Part shown: positions 52,379 to 61,391 of the stretch, piece after piece | Layout of the letters: the number at the start of each line of letters is the position of its first letter | Position numbering within the stretch: position 1 is the first letter of the stretch | Origin: an uncultured Geobacter sp. | Lineage (GTDB): Bacteria; Desulfobacterota; Desulfuromonadia; Geobacterales; CAIOGM01 | Reading direction: 5' to 3' | DNA: 64,000 nt | Assembly: GCA_903857795.1 (NCBI GenBank) | Contig: CAIOGM010000140.1 | Coordinates: forward strand, 25,780-89,779 | Position numbers and translations under genes: made by a program | The notes under the pieces: generated by a model | Database searches by the model: none | Seen by the model: the letters and a program-made list of their open reading frames with translations, nothing else | Told to the model about the DNA's origin: nothing

Positions 52379-52875
52379 CAGTCCTTGTACTTAGTTCCGT
52401 TTATCGCCTCTTCCTCACTGAGAGAGTAGACGTCAAAGACATCATCCTTACACCAATCGCCGTCCCGCTTGTCCTTGTTACATCCCAGGTGCCACATCTT
52501 CTCAGGGTCATCCCCCTTATAGCTATTGAAGGGGTCGCGTGGAATTCTTCTGAGATATCTTTTGACTTTTTTTCCGGAAGGATCACTGGGGTCGGGCACC
52601 CCCTCCACCAGCTCAGTCAAGCTCTTCGGATATCCGGTATCATTAATTGTTGTTGGCTGTGCTTTCCCCTGCTTCAGCGCAAAATCTTTATCTTCTTTGT
52701 ATTTATCGATGGCCGTAAGAATCTCCCGCAGGTCGCGGCGAAGCTCCAGCTCCTTGGTCCGTTTGGCGGTCATCTGGGTCAGGGGGAGCACCAGCATCCC
52801 GAGAATGGAGAGGATAGCCACCGTGACGACCATCTCTATGAGCGTGAGCCCCTGTCTGTCGCCCGACTTCACCAT
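52375..52875 (-). CDS. Type II secretion pseudopilin, second
   Basis: 166 aa. Cleavage site 'QGLTLIEMVVTVAILSILGM' with Glu5 intact; the body ('YLRRIPRDPFNSYKGDDPEK') resembles GspG-type minor pseudopilins. Two cysteines near the C-terminus ('HLGCNKDKRDGDWCKDD') may form a disulfide. Ends 2 nt after the secretin gene's start side, same operon. Confidence 0.88.
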   Translation of the reverse strand: MVKSGDRQGLTLIEMVVTVAILSILGMLVLPLTQMTAKRTKELELRRDLREILTAIDKYKEDKDFALKQGKAQPTTINDTGYPKSLTELVEGVPDPSDPSGKKVKRYLRRIPRDPFNSYKGDDPEKMWHLGCNKDKRDGDWCKDDVFDVYSLSEEEAINGTKYKDW

Positions 52876-52877
52876 GC

Positions 52878-55250
52878 CTACTTCACGTCGACGAGGACGT
52901 TGTAGGGGACCATGGCGATGCTCTTTCCCGTCTTATCGGTGAAATTGACCGCGCTGAACCCGAGGGTAAGGGGGCCGATGTTCTTTGCCTTGAAGGTCGC
53001 CACCAGGAGCGCACCGTTACCGGTCATCCCGCCGCTGTCACCGTTGCGATGCAGGGTGATGGCGACCGTCCCTTTTGAAGCGTCATTGACGGCGCTGAAG
53101 GTGGTCGGTTTGCCGTCCTGTTTGAGCAGTCCCCCCTCGGTGGCGCCGATATAATCGGCGAAGAGCGGGTCATAGATCAGGGTGAACGGGGCGTTGAAGA
53201 GCTCCTTGACCCCCTCGGCCTTGACCTCCACCGAGAACTGCTGCCCCACCGTGACGCCGGCCGGGGCCACGAGGCTCATGGCGCCGCGCTCGATCACCGG
53301 CGCGGTGGTGGGAGGAGCTTGGGGCGCTACCGGACGACGCCCGGGCTGGGGCGCAGGCGCCGCCGGCTCCTTGGGTAACAGCTGAGACGAATCCGCCTTA
53401 TCGAAATCAGGCTCCTGAGAGAAAATCGTATAGGGGTTCGTCGATGACGGCTCGTCTTCGCGACCGGACCAGAAGGATGAGACATCCGAATCGGGGATCA
53501 TCAGCGCGCGGACGATGCGCGGGGTGATCGCCAGGACCAGCTCCCCTTTGCTCTTGCTGTCGTTACTGTTGGTGAGGAGCGGTCCGATGATCGGGAGATC
53601 CCCCAGGAGCCAGATCTTCTGTTTGCTCTTGCTGATGGAGTCTTCCAGCAGTCCGCCGATGATGCTGGTTTCGCCATCCTTGAGGTTGAGCACCGTGTCC
53701 ACGTTCCGGGTGCCGATGGTCACCACGGTGGTGAGGCTGTCCTTGCCGCCGACGGTATCCTTGCTGAGGATGTTGCTGACCTCAAGACTCAGCTTGATGG
53801 TGATCTCGTTGTTGAGCTGGATGGTCGGTTCGGCGTTGACCTTGACCCCCACGTCCACGTACTGGACGTTCACGTTGGTCCCCCCCACGCTGCCATTGGT
53901 GGAGGTAGTGGTGATCGGGACGCGGGAGCCGACGTTGAACTTGGTCTTTTCCCGGTTCTTGACCCGGACCTTGGGATTGGAGAGGACCTCGCTGTTAGAG
54001 ATGGTCTTGCCGAAGTTATACGTGGCGCTGGGGACGGTCATGAAGGCGTTATAGCCGTTCCAGGCGAAGAGGTTCAGCAGGTTGGTGTCCGGGGTGATGG
54101 TCGTGGTGCCGGTGGTCGAGGTGGTGGTGGCGCCGCTCAGGGTGTCGGAGAGGAACTGCCCGCTCTTGGTGGCAGAGACCGATACGGCATAACGGCTCAG
54201 GGCCAGACCGAAGTTGACCTCGTCCTTCTTGGAGAGCTGCAGCACCTCGATATCCAGGAGGACTTCCGCCTCGGGGATGTCGTTGGCGTCGATGATCTTC
54301 TGGGCCACATCCACCATCTCCGGAGTATCCCTGATGACCAGGGCGTTCAGGTCTTCATTGACGTAGATCTTCTTGAGCTGCAGCATGGTCCTCAGTAGAT
54401 TGACCGCCTTCTTGGCCTCCAGGGTAGTGAGATACATGGTCTTCACCACCAGCTCGTCATACTGCTTGGTCTTGTCCGGAGTCCGGGGATAGAGAATGAT
54501 GGTGCTCTCGTTGAGCACCTTCTTCCCCAGCTTGCTCAGGTTGGTGATGATGTCCATGGCCTGCTGGAACGAGGCGTTCTCCAGGAAGATGGTGATGTTC
54601 TGGTCCTTCACCGTATCGTCGAAGATGAAATTGATCCCCGAAAGCTGGGAGAGGATGGAGAAGACGTCCCGGGTCTTGGCGTCCTTGAACTTGAGGGTTA
54701 TCGGTTTGTTGGATTTAAGGTTCAGCTCGAAGCCGTCCATCTTGGTCCGCTTGCTCTGCCGGAGCCGGTCATAGGCGCTCTTGGCGTCCTTGTTGTCCGG
54801 ATAGATGACGAGGGCCTGCTTGTAGCTCCGGTACGCCTCCTTCTGCTTGTTGTTCTTCTCGAAATCCCTCCCCTCCTTGAGATAGAGATCCGAATCCCTC
54901 AGCTTGGTGAGGAGTTGCACCTTCTGGGTGGCCCGCTGCAGTGACGGGTCAAGGGCCTGGGCCGAGAGGTATTCACGGAGAGCGCTGTCGAAATCGGCCT
55001 CGTCATAGAAAACATCCGCTTTTTTCATATGAAACTGGGCTGACTTCTCACTGGCCTTCATGAAAGCCATCCGGTATTCATATGAATCGGGATTTTTCTT
55101 CATCGCCTCCATATACTTGAGCACAGCTTCATCCATGCTGCCCGACGACTCCAGCTCTTCGGCGCGGGAATAGAGGGAACGCCCGGCAGTACATCCCGAC
55201 AGGAAGAGCAGTACGCCGGCTAGTATGAAGAGGACTGTTTTCTGCCGCAT
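52878..55250 (-). CDS. gspD: Secretin (GspD/PilQ type) lipoprotein with TPR-like N-terminus and C-terminal cohesin-like domain
   Basis: 790 aa. Lipoprotein signal ('FILAGVLLFLSGCTAG'), TPR-like repeats (~25-165), N0/N1-type secretin domains ('LKFKDAKTRDVFSILSQLSG', 'VKTMYLTTLEAKKAVNLLRT'), and the secretin barrel ('VGVKVNAEPTIQLNNEITIK', 'GETSIIGGLLEDSISKSKQK'). After a proline-rich linker the last ~130 residues are a cohesin-like beta sandwich ('VAPAGVTVGQQFSVEVKAEG'). It forms the outer-membrane pore of the adjacent machine. The cohesin-like tail is unusual. Confidence 0.92.
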   Translation of the reverse strand: MRQKTVLFILAGVLLFLSGCTAGRSLYSRAEELESSGSMDEAVLKYMEAMKKNPDSYEYRMAFMKASEKSAQFHMKKADVFYDEADFDSALREYLSAQALDPSLQRATQKVQLLTKLRDSDLYLKEGRDFEKNNKQKEAYRSYKQALVIYPDNKDAKSAYDRLRQSKRTKMDGFELNLKSNKPITLKFKDAKTRDVFSILSQLSGINFIFDDTVKDQNITIFLENASFQQAMDIITNLSKLGKKVLNESTIILYPRTPDKTKQYDELVVKTMYLTTLEAKKAVNLLRTMLQLKKIYVNEDLNALVIRDTPEMVDVAQKIIDANDIPEAEVLLDIEVLQLSKKDEVNFGLALSRYAVSVSATKSGQFLSDTLSGATTTSTTGTTTITPDTNLLNLFAWNGYNAFMTVPSATYNFGKTISNSEVLSNPKVRVKNREKTKFNVGSRVPITTTSTNGSVGGTNVNVQYVDVGVKVNAEPTIQLNNEITIKLSLEVSNILSKDTVGGKDSLTTVVTIGTRNVDTVLNLKDGETSIIGGLLEDSISKSKQKIWLLGDLPIIGPLLTNSNDSKSKGELVLAITPRIVRALMIPDSDVSSFWSGREDEPSSTNPYTIFSQEPDFDKADSSQLLPKEPAAPAPQPGRRPVAPQAPPTTAPVIERGAMSLVAPAGVTVGQQFSVEVKAEGVKELFNAPFTLIYDPLFADYIGATEGGLLKQDGKPTTFSAVNDASKGTVAITLHRNGDSGGMTGNGALLVATFKAKNIGPLTLGFSAVNFTDKTGKSIAMVPYNVLVDVK

Positions 55251-55326
55251 CGGTTACTCCTTTATCCAGAAGTCGCGCTTGACCGCTGACTTTGTTATCA
55301 CGCCGGCTCTCTGCTGCGTACTGCTG

Positions 55327-56013
55327 CTATTCATCGGACGGTCTCGATTCCGGCGCAGGAGCGGCGCGGCCGGGACGACGGGAGGCACGGCCTGCGACCG
55401 GCTGCGGCTGACCTGCAGCGCCATTCTGCTGTTGCGGGGGAGCCTTGAGTGACTGATTCTCCATGAGGGGGATGATGATCTCGGTGGGGTCACCGTCCAG
55501 CATCCGGATCGTGAGGGCGTCTTCGGTGATGGCCGTGGCCTCATACTTCCCGGCCAGCCGCTCCCCCTTCTTCACCAGGAAGATCTCCTTGTTTTTGGCC
55601 AGAAAGATCGTCTTCTGCCGCTCTTTCTCCAGAAATCCGAGAAACGTGAATTGGGCCATCTCCCGTTCCAGCGGGGAGACAGTCGGCTGAGTCACCACCG
55701 GAGGCGCCGGAGGGGGCGGGGGCATCGGGATGACCGGTTTCACGGGGGGGAGCTTGCTGATATCTCGAAAGATCGGGGCAAAGATGTTTTTTTTGAAGCC
55801 GGTAAACCTCACCTGAGATTTCTGCAGCAGCTCCAACCGGACCCGGGTCTCATCTCCGGCGGAGCCGTTCTTCTCCGGAGTTACCGGCTTGACGCGCGGC
55901 GCCGCTCCCTGCTTCTCCACCGTCTTCTGACGGGGGAACCGGATCACGCTGTACCCCACGGCGAGGAGCAGGACGCCGAGCAGAACGGAGAGGATCAGTC
56001 GTTGCCGGTTCAT
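55327..56013 (-). CDS. PilP/GspC-like periplasmic linker protein
   Basis: 228 aa. One N-terminal TM helix ('LILSVLLGVLLLAVGYSVI'), a proline run ('PMPPPPPAPP'), then a small beta domain ('FTFLGFLEKERQKTIFLAKN', 'IFLVKKGERLAGKYEA') with the fold of PilP/GspC homology regions that touch the secretin. C-terminus disordered. Overlaps the PilO gene by 4 nt. Confidence 0.75.
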   Translation of the reverse strand: MNRQRLILSVLLGVLLLAVGYSVIRFPRQKTVEKQGAAPRVKPVTPEKNGSAGDETRVRLELLQKSQVRFTGFKKNIFAPIFRDISKLPPVKPVIPMPPPPPAPPVVTQPTVSPLEREMAQFTFLGFLEKERQKTIFLAKNKEIFLVKKGERLAGKYEATAITEDALTIRMLDGDPTEIIIPLMENQSLKAPPQQQNGAAGQPQPVAGRASRRPGRAAPAPESRPSDE

Positions 56014-56552
56014 CGCGGCACCGCCTGCAGATATACGGTAAGTGAGAGTTTCAGATCAACGATCTCCTCGGTGCTCTTCGCCCCCCCAAGGGAGAACTGG
56101 TCAACGACCACCATCTCCTTACTCCGCTGAATATCGGCAAAGAAGCTCTTGACTCCGGCATATTTCCCGATCACGGAAAAGCTCACCACGTAGTCGACGA
56201 GGCCGCCGCTGGGCACCGGGTCCGGCTTGTAGGTGACACCGGAGACCGCGAGACCGCTGTTGTGAGCCATCTCCAGAATCTCCCCCACCACTCGCGCAAA
56301 GCTCTTGCGAGGGGGGACCAGAGAGGTGAATGTCGCCAGGTCGGCGTTCCCCTGGGCGTAGATCCTGGAGATATCTCCGCCACCTGAGGTGAGCAACCGC
56401 TGCTGCTCGACGCGCCGCAGGTGGAGCGCCTCGGTGCGGGGGGCCTGCCAGAAGAGGGCGTAAAGCGCCAGAGCCACGATGAGGAGAAGGAGCGTGCCGA
56501 GGGCGATGATGCTCTTCAGGCGAGCCGTGACTATTTCCAGGAAGAACTTCAT
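56010..56552 (-). CDS. pilO: PilO-like inner membrane platform protein
   Basis: 180 aa: one TM helix ('IIALGTLLLLIVALALYALF'), a coiled segment, and a ferredoxin-like domain ending 'IVDLKLSLTVYLQ' typical of PilO/GspM. Works with PilM and PilN to link the ATPase to the secretin. Overlaps the PilN gene by 4 nt. Confidence 0.82.
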   Translation of the reverse strand: MKFFLEIVTARLKSIIALGTLLLLIVALALYALFWQAPRTEALHLRRVEQQRLLTSGGGDISRIYAQGNADLATFTSLVPPRKSFARVVGEILEMAHNSGLAVSGVTYKPDPVPSGGLVDYVVSFSVIGKYAGVKSFFADIQRSKEMVVVDQFSLGGAKSTEEIVDLKLSLTVYLQAVPR

Positions 56553-57094
56553 AGCTTTTTCACATCCGCCTTGCAGCTCACGCTGAAAGAGATCCCCTTC
56601 TGCGTCTCGTCCACCTTCGACTCAGCCTGGCTCAACAGATAGATGTCGGTAAAGAACTTGGAATCTTCGAGATTTTCGAGGAACTTGCGCATGGTCGGGA
56701 AGTTTTTGGCCACCCCGGATATGGTGAGTTTCCCCTCCTTGAGGGATGGCTCCAGAGAGGTAACCATGACGCCGTCGGGAACCACGACTTCCAGCCAGTC
56801 GAGAAAACCGAGCCAGTTGAACGACTTGCGCGTGATGATGCTGTTGACTGTCTTGATCCGCCCCAGAAGCGCCTGATACTCCTTCTCGGAGACCCCCTTG
56901 CCGCTCGCCTTGATCCGGGCGTCGGCGACAACTTGCTCCTGTTCGAGCTGCTGCTGCGCCGCCCCCTGCAGTACTACGTAATAGGAGAGCCCCCCCAAGA
57001 TGATGAGGAAGAGCCCCGCCACGCCCCCCAGAATCAGGTTGACCTGCCGGGAGTCGATATAACTCCGGGTTGCAAGGTTGAGGGTGAAACGCAT
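56549..57094 (-). CDS. pilN: PilN-like inner membrane platform protein
   Basis: 181 aa. 'FTLNLATRSYIDSRQVNLIL' is the PilN N-terminal motif that PilM binds, followed by a TM helix and coiled/ferredoxin-like domain ('VMVTSLEPSLKEGKLTISGV'). One base overlaps the PilM stop. Confidence 0.85.
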   Translation of the reverse strand: MRFTLNLATRSYIDSRQVNLILGGVAGLFLIILGGLSYYVVLQGAAQQQLEQEQVVADARIKASGKGVSEKEYQALLGRIKTVNSIITRKSFNWLGFLDWLEVVVPDGVMVTSLEPSLKEGKLTISGVAKNFPTMRKFLENLEDSKFFTDIYLLSQAESKVDETQKGISFSVSCKADVKKL

Positions 57095-58020
57095 CAGAAA
57101 GACCTCACTGACGCCCCGAGGGAGGCGGCGAGTATGAATGCGGTGTGGCGGTCCAGGGTAACCCCCGCGCCGCTCTGCACAAACCGATCGGCCTCCAGGA
57201 GGAGCGGATCGAGCCCGGTCGCCTCGGCGACGAGATCATGCATCGGTTCCCAGAACTGCTGATCGACGACACAGAAACAGGTCCCAAGTTCCCTCAGGGG
57301 GTTTTTCTCCCGGTAGAAGAGGAGGGAACTGCTCACCTCCTGGAAGAGACGCCCCGCGTCAAACTGACCGCCGGGGAGTTCCTTGCTCCGGTAGAATTCG
57401 AGGACCCCGTCGTAGAAGAGCATGACCCCCAGGTAGCCGCCGTAACAGGAGATCAGGACACAGGTCTCGGTCGGTTCGATCCGCCGGCTGAAGAGGCGGT
57501 AGAGGTTGAAGGAGGTGAAATCGATGGCGTACGGCTCCAGCCCTGCCTCCATCAGCAGCTCTTCCATCTGCATTATCACCGGTTTGGCGATGAGAGAGAC
57601 CAGCGCCGTCTGCTCGCCGGACTCCTTCTCCCGGATTATCTGGTAGTCCAGATGGGTCTCCTGGATATCAATGGAGCTGTGCTTCTTGAGCTTCCAGCGG
57701 ATGATCCCCGCCCCCTCTTCATGGCTGCGGAAGCGGGTCTCCAGGTCGAGGAGCATGACCCTGCCGCACCCTTCAGGAAGGGAGACACTCACCCGGCTCT
57801 GCTTGGTCAGGAGCCGCTGCCATGCGGCCCGGATCTGGGTGATGAAGGGGGCCGGCGTCAGGATATTGGGCTCACGGTGAGAGAACCGGACCATCTCCGA
57901 GGTAAGCGGCGCCACGGCGTAGGCGTTCAGCCTGAACTCTTCCTTCTGGCGTGACACCAGGGAGAATTTAAGCCCGTCCCGTCCGATCTCCAGACCCAGT
58001 GATTGTGAGGCAAAAAGCAT
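57094..58020 (-). CDS. pilM: PilM-like actin-fold assembly protein
   Basis: 308 aa. Actin-like ATPase fold as in PilM/GspL ('LGLEIGRDGLKFSLVSR', 'PYAIDFTSFNLYRLFSRR', 'TCVLISCYGGYLGVMLFYDG'). Cytoplasmic partner of PilN. The replaced GspL/GspM by PilMNO type proteins makes this a hybrid T2SS/T4P machine. Confidence 0.82.
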   Translation of the reverse strand: MLFASQSLGLEIGRDGLKFSLVSRQKEEFRLNAYAVAPLTSEMVRFSHREPNILTPAPFITQIRAAWQRLLTKQSRVSVSLPEGCGRVMLLDLETRFRSHEEGAGIIRWKLKKHSSIDIQETHLDYQIIREKESGEQTALVSLIAKPVIMQMEELLMEAGLEPYAIDFTSFNLYRLFSRRIEPTETCVLISCYGGYLGVMLFYDGVLEFYRSKELPGGQFDAGRLFQEVSSSLLFYREKNPLRELGTCFCVVDQQFWEPMHDLVAEATGLDPLLLEADRFVQSGAGVTLDRHTAFILAASLGASVRSF

Positions 58021-58030
58021 AGGAAACCCT

Positions 58031-58138
58031 GGTTCGAGGTTCTAGGTTCGAGGTTCGAGGTTCTAGGTTCTAGGTTCAGGGTTCAGGGTTCAGGGTTCAG
58101 GGTTTCAACCTAGAACCTGGAACATAGAACCTTGAACC
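58031..58138. repeat. Heptanucleotide GGTTCNR array with inverted tail
   Basis: Eleven consecutive 7-bp units on the plus strand, then ~5 units in reverse orientation, between gspE and pilM inside the secretion cluster; it can form a long hairpin. Confidence 0.87.
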
Positions 58139-58142
58139 GGTT

Positions 58143-59864
58143 TTATTCGACGAAGGTGACCCGGTTGATCTCCTTGAGGGTCGTGTCCCCTTCGAAGACC
58201 TTCTCCAGCGCCGATTCCCGCAGGAACCGGGTTCCCGCCTCCCGGGCCGCCTCCTTGAGACGGGCGATGGGGGTCTTGGCACTCAGGAGTTCCCGCATTT
58301 CATCATTTAAGTCCAAGAGCTCCACGATGGCGGAGCGCCCCCGATACCCGGTGCCGTTACACTCGGTACACCCCCGCGACTCAAAAAACTGCTTGTGACG
58401 GTGCAGTTCCGGGTCAAGCCCCGACGCCATGAGAATCTCGTCGCTATGCTGGACCGGCCGCTTGCACTTGACACAGAGCTTTCGGACCAGCCGCTGGGCC
58501 AGAACACAGTTGAGACAGGAGACGAAATTGTATGGATCGATTCCCATATGGATGAAGCGGCCGATGACATCGAAGATGTTATTGGCGTGGACCGTGGTGA
58601 AGACCAGGTGCCCGGTCAGGGCCGACTGCACGGCGATCTGAGCGGTCTCCGGGTCACGAATCTCCCCCACCATGATCTTGTCCGGGTCATGACGGAGGAT
58701 GGAGCGGAGCCCCCGGGCAAAGGTGAGCCCCTTCTTCTCGTTTACCGGTATCTGCACGATCCCCTTGAGCAGGTACTCCACGGGATCCTCAATGGTAATG
58801 ACCTTCTCCTCCCCCGAGTGAATCTCGGAGAGGGCGGCATAGAGGGTCGTGGTCTTCCCCGAACCGGTGGGACCGGTCACCAGGACCATGCCGTAGGGCT
58901 CCCGGATCTTCTTCCTGAGCCTGGAGATCTCCCGGTCGCTGATCCCGAGGATCTCCAGGGTCAGCCCTTTGAGATTGTTGGCGATGGACTCCTTGTCCAG
59001 AATCCGGATGACCGCGTCTTCGCCGAAGGCGCTGGGCATGATTGAGACGCGAAAATCGATGGCCTTGTCCTTGAGCCGGACCTTGAAGCGGCCGTCCTGG
59101 GGGATCCGGCGCTCGGAGATATCCAGTTCGCTCATGACCTTGAGCCGGGAGATGATCGGCCCCTGGAAGTGACTGTCCAGGGGGTCGGTAGCCTTGTAGA
59201 GGACTCCGTCGATCCGGTATTTGATGTTCACCCCGTCCATGGCCGCCTCGATATGAATATCGCTGGCCCGGCGGGTCAGGGCGTCCATGATGGTGGAGTT
59301 GACCAGCTTGATGATCGGACTCGTGTCCTCGGAAATCTTCTCCACCGAGAGGATCTCTTCCCCCTTCTCCGTCTCGGTGACCAGCTGGAGCATGAAGTCT
59401 TCGGAGACATCCTTGAGGACCCGGCTGGTCCCCTCCCCCTTCTTCAGCACCGTCTCGATGGCGCTCTCCGAGGCGATCCGGATCGTCAGCGGACGGTCCA
59501 GAAGAATCTCCAGATCGTCGAGCCTGACCACGTCGGTGGGGTCGGCGATGGCGATAACCAGGGTGTCGTCTACCCTCCCCATGGGGATGAAACGGTACCG
59601 GTACATGGTGTCGGGGGGGAGTTCGGCCAGGAGCTCCTCGTCCATGGTGAAATCGGAGAGCTCCGCATAGTCATAGCCGAACTGGGTCGCCAGCGCCCGG
59701 GCCACGGCTTCATCGCTGACAAGGCCGTCCAGGACGCAAATCCGGCCGAATCGCAGAGGTGTGGTCGTCTGCTTGTCCAGGACGAAGGCCAGCTCGGCGG
59801 CAACCAGGCTCCCCTGTTCGATGAGAATTTCGCCGATGGTTTTGCGTCGGTACTGATGGCTCAT
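58143..59864 (-). CDS. gspE: Type II secretion ATPase GspE
   Basis: 573 aa from the ATG at 59864, 7 nt after the gspF stop. N-terminal T2SSE_N domain, then the RecA-like ATPase: Walker A 'VTGPTGSGKTTTLYAALSEI', Asp/His boxes, Walker B 'DKIMVGEIRDPETA', and the zinc tetracysteine 'CVKCKRPV'...'CTECNGTGYRG'. It powers pseudopilus assembly. The usual upstream RBS is weak, suggesting coupling to gspF. Confidence 0.95.
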   Translation of the reverse strand: MSHQYRRKTIGEILIEQGSLVAAELAFVLDKQTTTPLRFGRICVLDGLVSDEAVARALATQFGYDYAELSDFTMDEELLAELPPDTMYRYRFIPMGRVDDTLVIAIADPTDVVRLDDLEILLDRPLTIRIASESAIETVLKKGEGTSRVLKDVSEDFMLQLVTETEKGEEILSVEKISEDTSPIIKLVNSTIMDALTRRASDIHIEAAMDGVNIKYRIDGVLYKATDPLDSHFQGPIISRLKVMSELDISERRIPQDGRFKVRLKDKAIDFRVSIMPSAFGEDAVIRILDKESIANNLKGLTLEILGISDREISRLRKKIREPYGMVLVTGPTGSGKTTTLYAALSEIHSGEEKVITIEDPVEYLLKGIVQIPVNEKKGLTFARGLRSILRHDPDKIMVGEIRDPETAQIAVQSALTGHLVFTTVHANNIFDVIGRFIHMGIDPYNFVSCLNCVLAQRLVRKLCVKCKRPVQHSDEILMASGLDPELHRHKQFFESRGCTECNGTGYRGRSAIVELLDLNDEMRELLSAKTPIARLKEAAREAGTRFLRESALEKVFEGDTTLKEINRVTFVE

Positions 59865-59871
59865 GACTCTC

Positions 59872-61080
59872 TTATCCGACAGTGCCGGCAATCTTGAAGA
59901 CCGGCAGGTACATGGTGATGATGATCGCCCCGATGACCAGCCCCATGACGATCATGATGGCCGGCTCGATAGCCGTGGCGAGGACCCCGAGACGCTCCTC
60001 AAGCTCCTCTTCAAAATACTCCGAGATCTCCACCAGCATCTCCTCCAGAGAGCCGATGGTCTCCCCTACCCCCAGCATCCTGATGGCCAGGGGGGGCATG
60101 AGATGTTCCCCCTCCAGCGCCACGGAGAGCCGGGTTCCCTCCTCCACTCTGGTCACCGCGGTCAGCAGCTTCCGTTCCAGGATGACGTTGTTAAGGGTCC
60201 CCACCACCATCTTCAGTGACTCCACGATGGGGATGCCGCTGCCGATGACCGTGGCCAGGGTTCGGGTGAAACTCGTCAGGGAGTATTTGCGCCACATCTC
60301 CCCTACCACGGGGATTTTCAACTTGTAGGAGTCCATGACGTAACGGCCCCGGTCGGTGACCGCCCATCTCTTGAAGAGCGTCATACCGCCGAAGCCCAGC
60401 GCCACGAAGAGGAGGAAAAACCGACGCAGAAACCCGGTGAAGGTGATGAGCATCTGGGTCGGAACCGGCAGCTGGGAACCGGCATCGGCATAAACCTGGC
60501 TGAAGGTGGGGACCACATAGACCAGCAGCACCGTAATGGCAAGGGTCGCGACGGTGACGAGAATCCCGGGATAGACCAGGGCGGCGATGAGCTTCTTCTT
60601 CATCACCTCGGATTTTTTCAGGTAGAGGTTGAACCGCTTGATCGTCAGAGGGAGATCGCCGGTCCGCTCACCGGCCATGATGGAAGCAACGTACAGTTGC
60701 GGGAAGGCCCGGGGGAACTTCTGCAGCGCCTCGGAGAGAGAACGTCCCCCCGTAATATCTTCGCGAACATCCTTCAGGATATCGGCCAGCCGCCCCGAGT
60801 CGGTCCGCTCAAGGATCGTATCCAGAGACTGGATGATCGGCAAACCGGCCTTGAGCAGCACCAGGAGTTCCTGATTGAGAGTGATGAGCTCCTTGTTGCC
60901 GACCCGGTTGCGGGCGCTGCCCTTGTCCCAGAGGAACTGAAACGGTCTCTTCTTGACCCCGAAAACAAAAAAGCCCTGATCCACAAGGCTCTGCCTCAGC
61001 ATCTCCGGATTGGCCGCCTCAAACTCCTTCTCGATTATACGGCCGTCGGCAGAGCCGAGCTTACAGGTAAATATCGGCAT
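59872..61080 (-). CDS. gspF: Type II secretion inner membrane protein GspF
   Basis: 402 aa with two T2SSF repeats and three TM helices ('LVYPGILVTVATLAITVLLV', a helix near 'FLRRFFLLFVALGFGGMTL', and 'AIEPAIMIVMGLVIGAIIIT'). 'LPLTIKRFNLYLKKSEVMKK' and 'ESLKMVVGTLNNVILERKLL' are family motifs. Head of the leftward secretion cluster; the small-protein terminator at 61115 separates it from upstream genes. Confidence 0.95.
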   Translation of the reverse strand: MPIFTCKLGSADGRIIEKEFEAANPEMLRQSLVDQGFFVFGVKKRPFQFLWDKGSARNRVGNKELITLNQELLVLLKAGLPIIQSLDTILERTDSGRLADILKDVREDITGGRSLSEALQKFPRAFPQLYVASIMAGERTGDLPLTIKRFNLYLKKSEVMKKKLIAALVYPGILVTVATLAITVLLVYVVPTFSQVYADAGSQLPVPTQMLITFTGFLRRFFLLFVALGFGGMTLFKRWAVTDRGRYVMDSYKLKIPVVGEMWRKYSLTSFTRTLATVIGSGIPIVESLKMVVGTLNNVILERKLLTAVTRVEEGTRLSVALEGEHLMPPLAIRMLGVGETIGSLEEMLVEISEYFEEELEERLGVLATAIEPAIMIVMGLVIGAIIITMYLPVFKIAGTVG

Positions 61081-61114
61081 AACGTCCGTTTTGTACCACA
61101 GTTCCTCGTAAATT

Positions 61115-61146
61115 CAAACCAAAAACCACAGGAGGAAGCCTGTGGT
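61115..61146 (-). terminator. Terminator upstream of gspF
   Basis: ACCACAGG / CCTGTGGT stem, 6-nt loop, followed on the minus strand by TTTTTGGTTTG; ends transcription from the glycosyltransferase and small membrane genes. Confidence 0.7.
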
Positions 61147-61205
61147 CTGCACGGGTAAACCGTTGGATTCAGACAGATGACCGTCGACGGCGCCGCAGCT
61201 GCGGG

Positions 61206-61391
61206 TCACGCCTTGAGCATTCCCACGGCCCAGAGAAGATAGCAGAAGAGGAGCGGCGCCCCCCATCTTACCGCGGAGGTGGCGCGAAAACTCCCTCTGT
61301 GGGGAAATACCGTAAGGATGAAGCCGGCGCTCCCCGCCAGCCACCCCCAGAAACCGACCTGGGCGACAACGCTCCAGAAGAGAGGGGTCAT
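61206..61391 (-). CDS. Small membrane protein (61 aa), unknown
   Basis: Two TM segments ('VVAQVGFWGWLAGSAGFILT', 'APLLFCYLLWAVGMLKA'). Its ATG overlaps the glycosyltransferase stop by 4 nt, so it is translation-coupled and likely acts with it. Confidence 0.65.
   Translation of the reverse strand: MTPLFWSVVAQVGFWGWLAGSAGFILTVFPHRGSFRATSAVRWGAPLLFCYLLWAVGMLKA

Noticed and set aside
58031-58138. Heptamer array considered as iterons of a replication origin
   Set aside because: No replication initiator gene or AT-rich unwinding region nearby, and three separate arrays exist.
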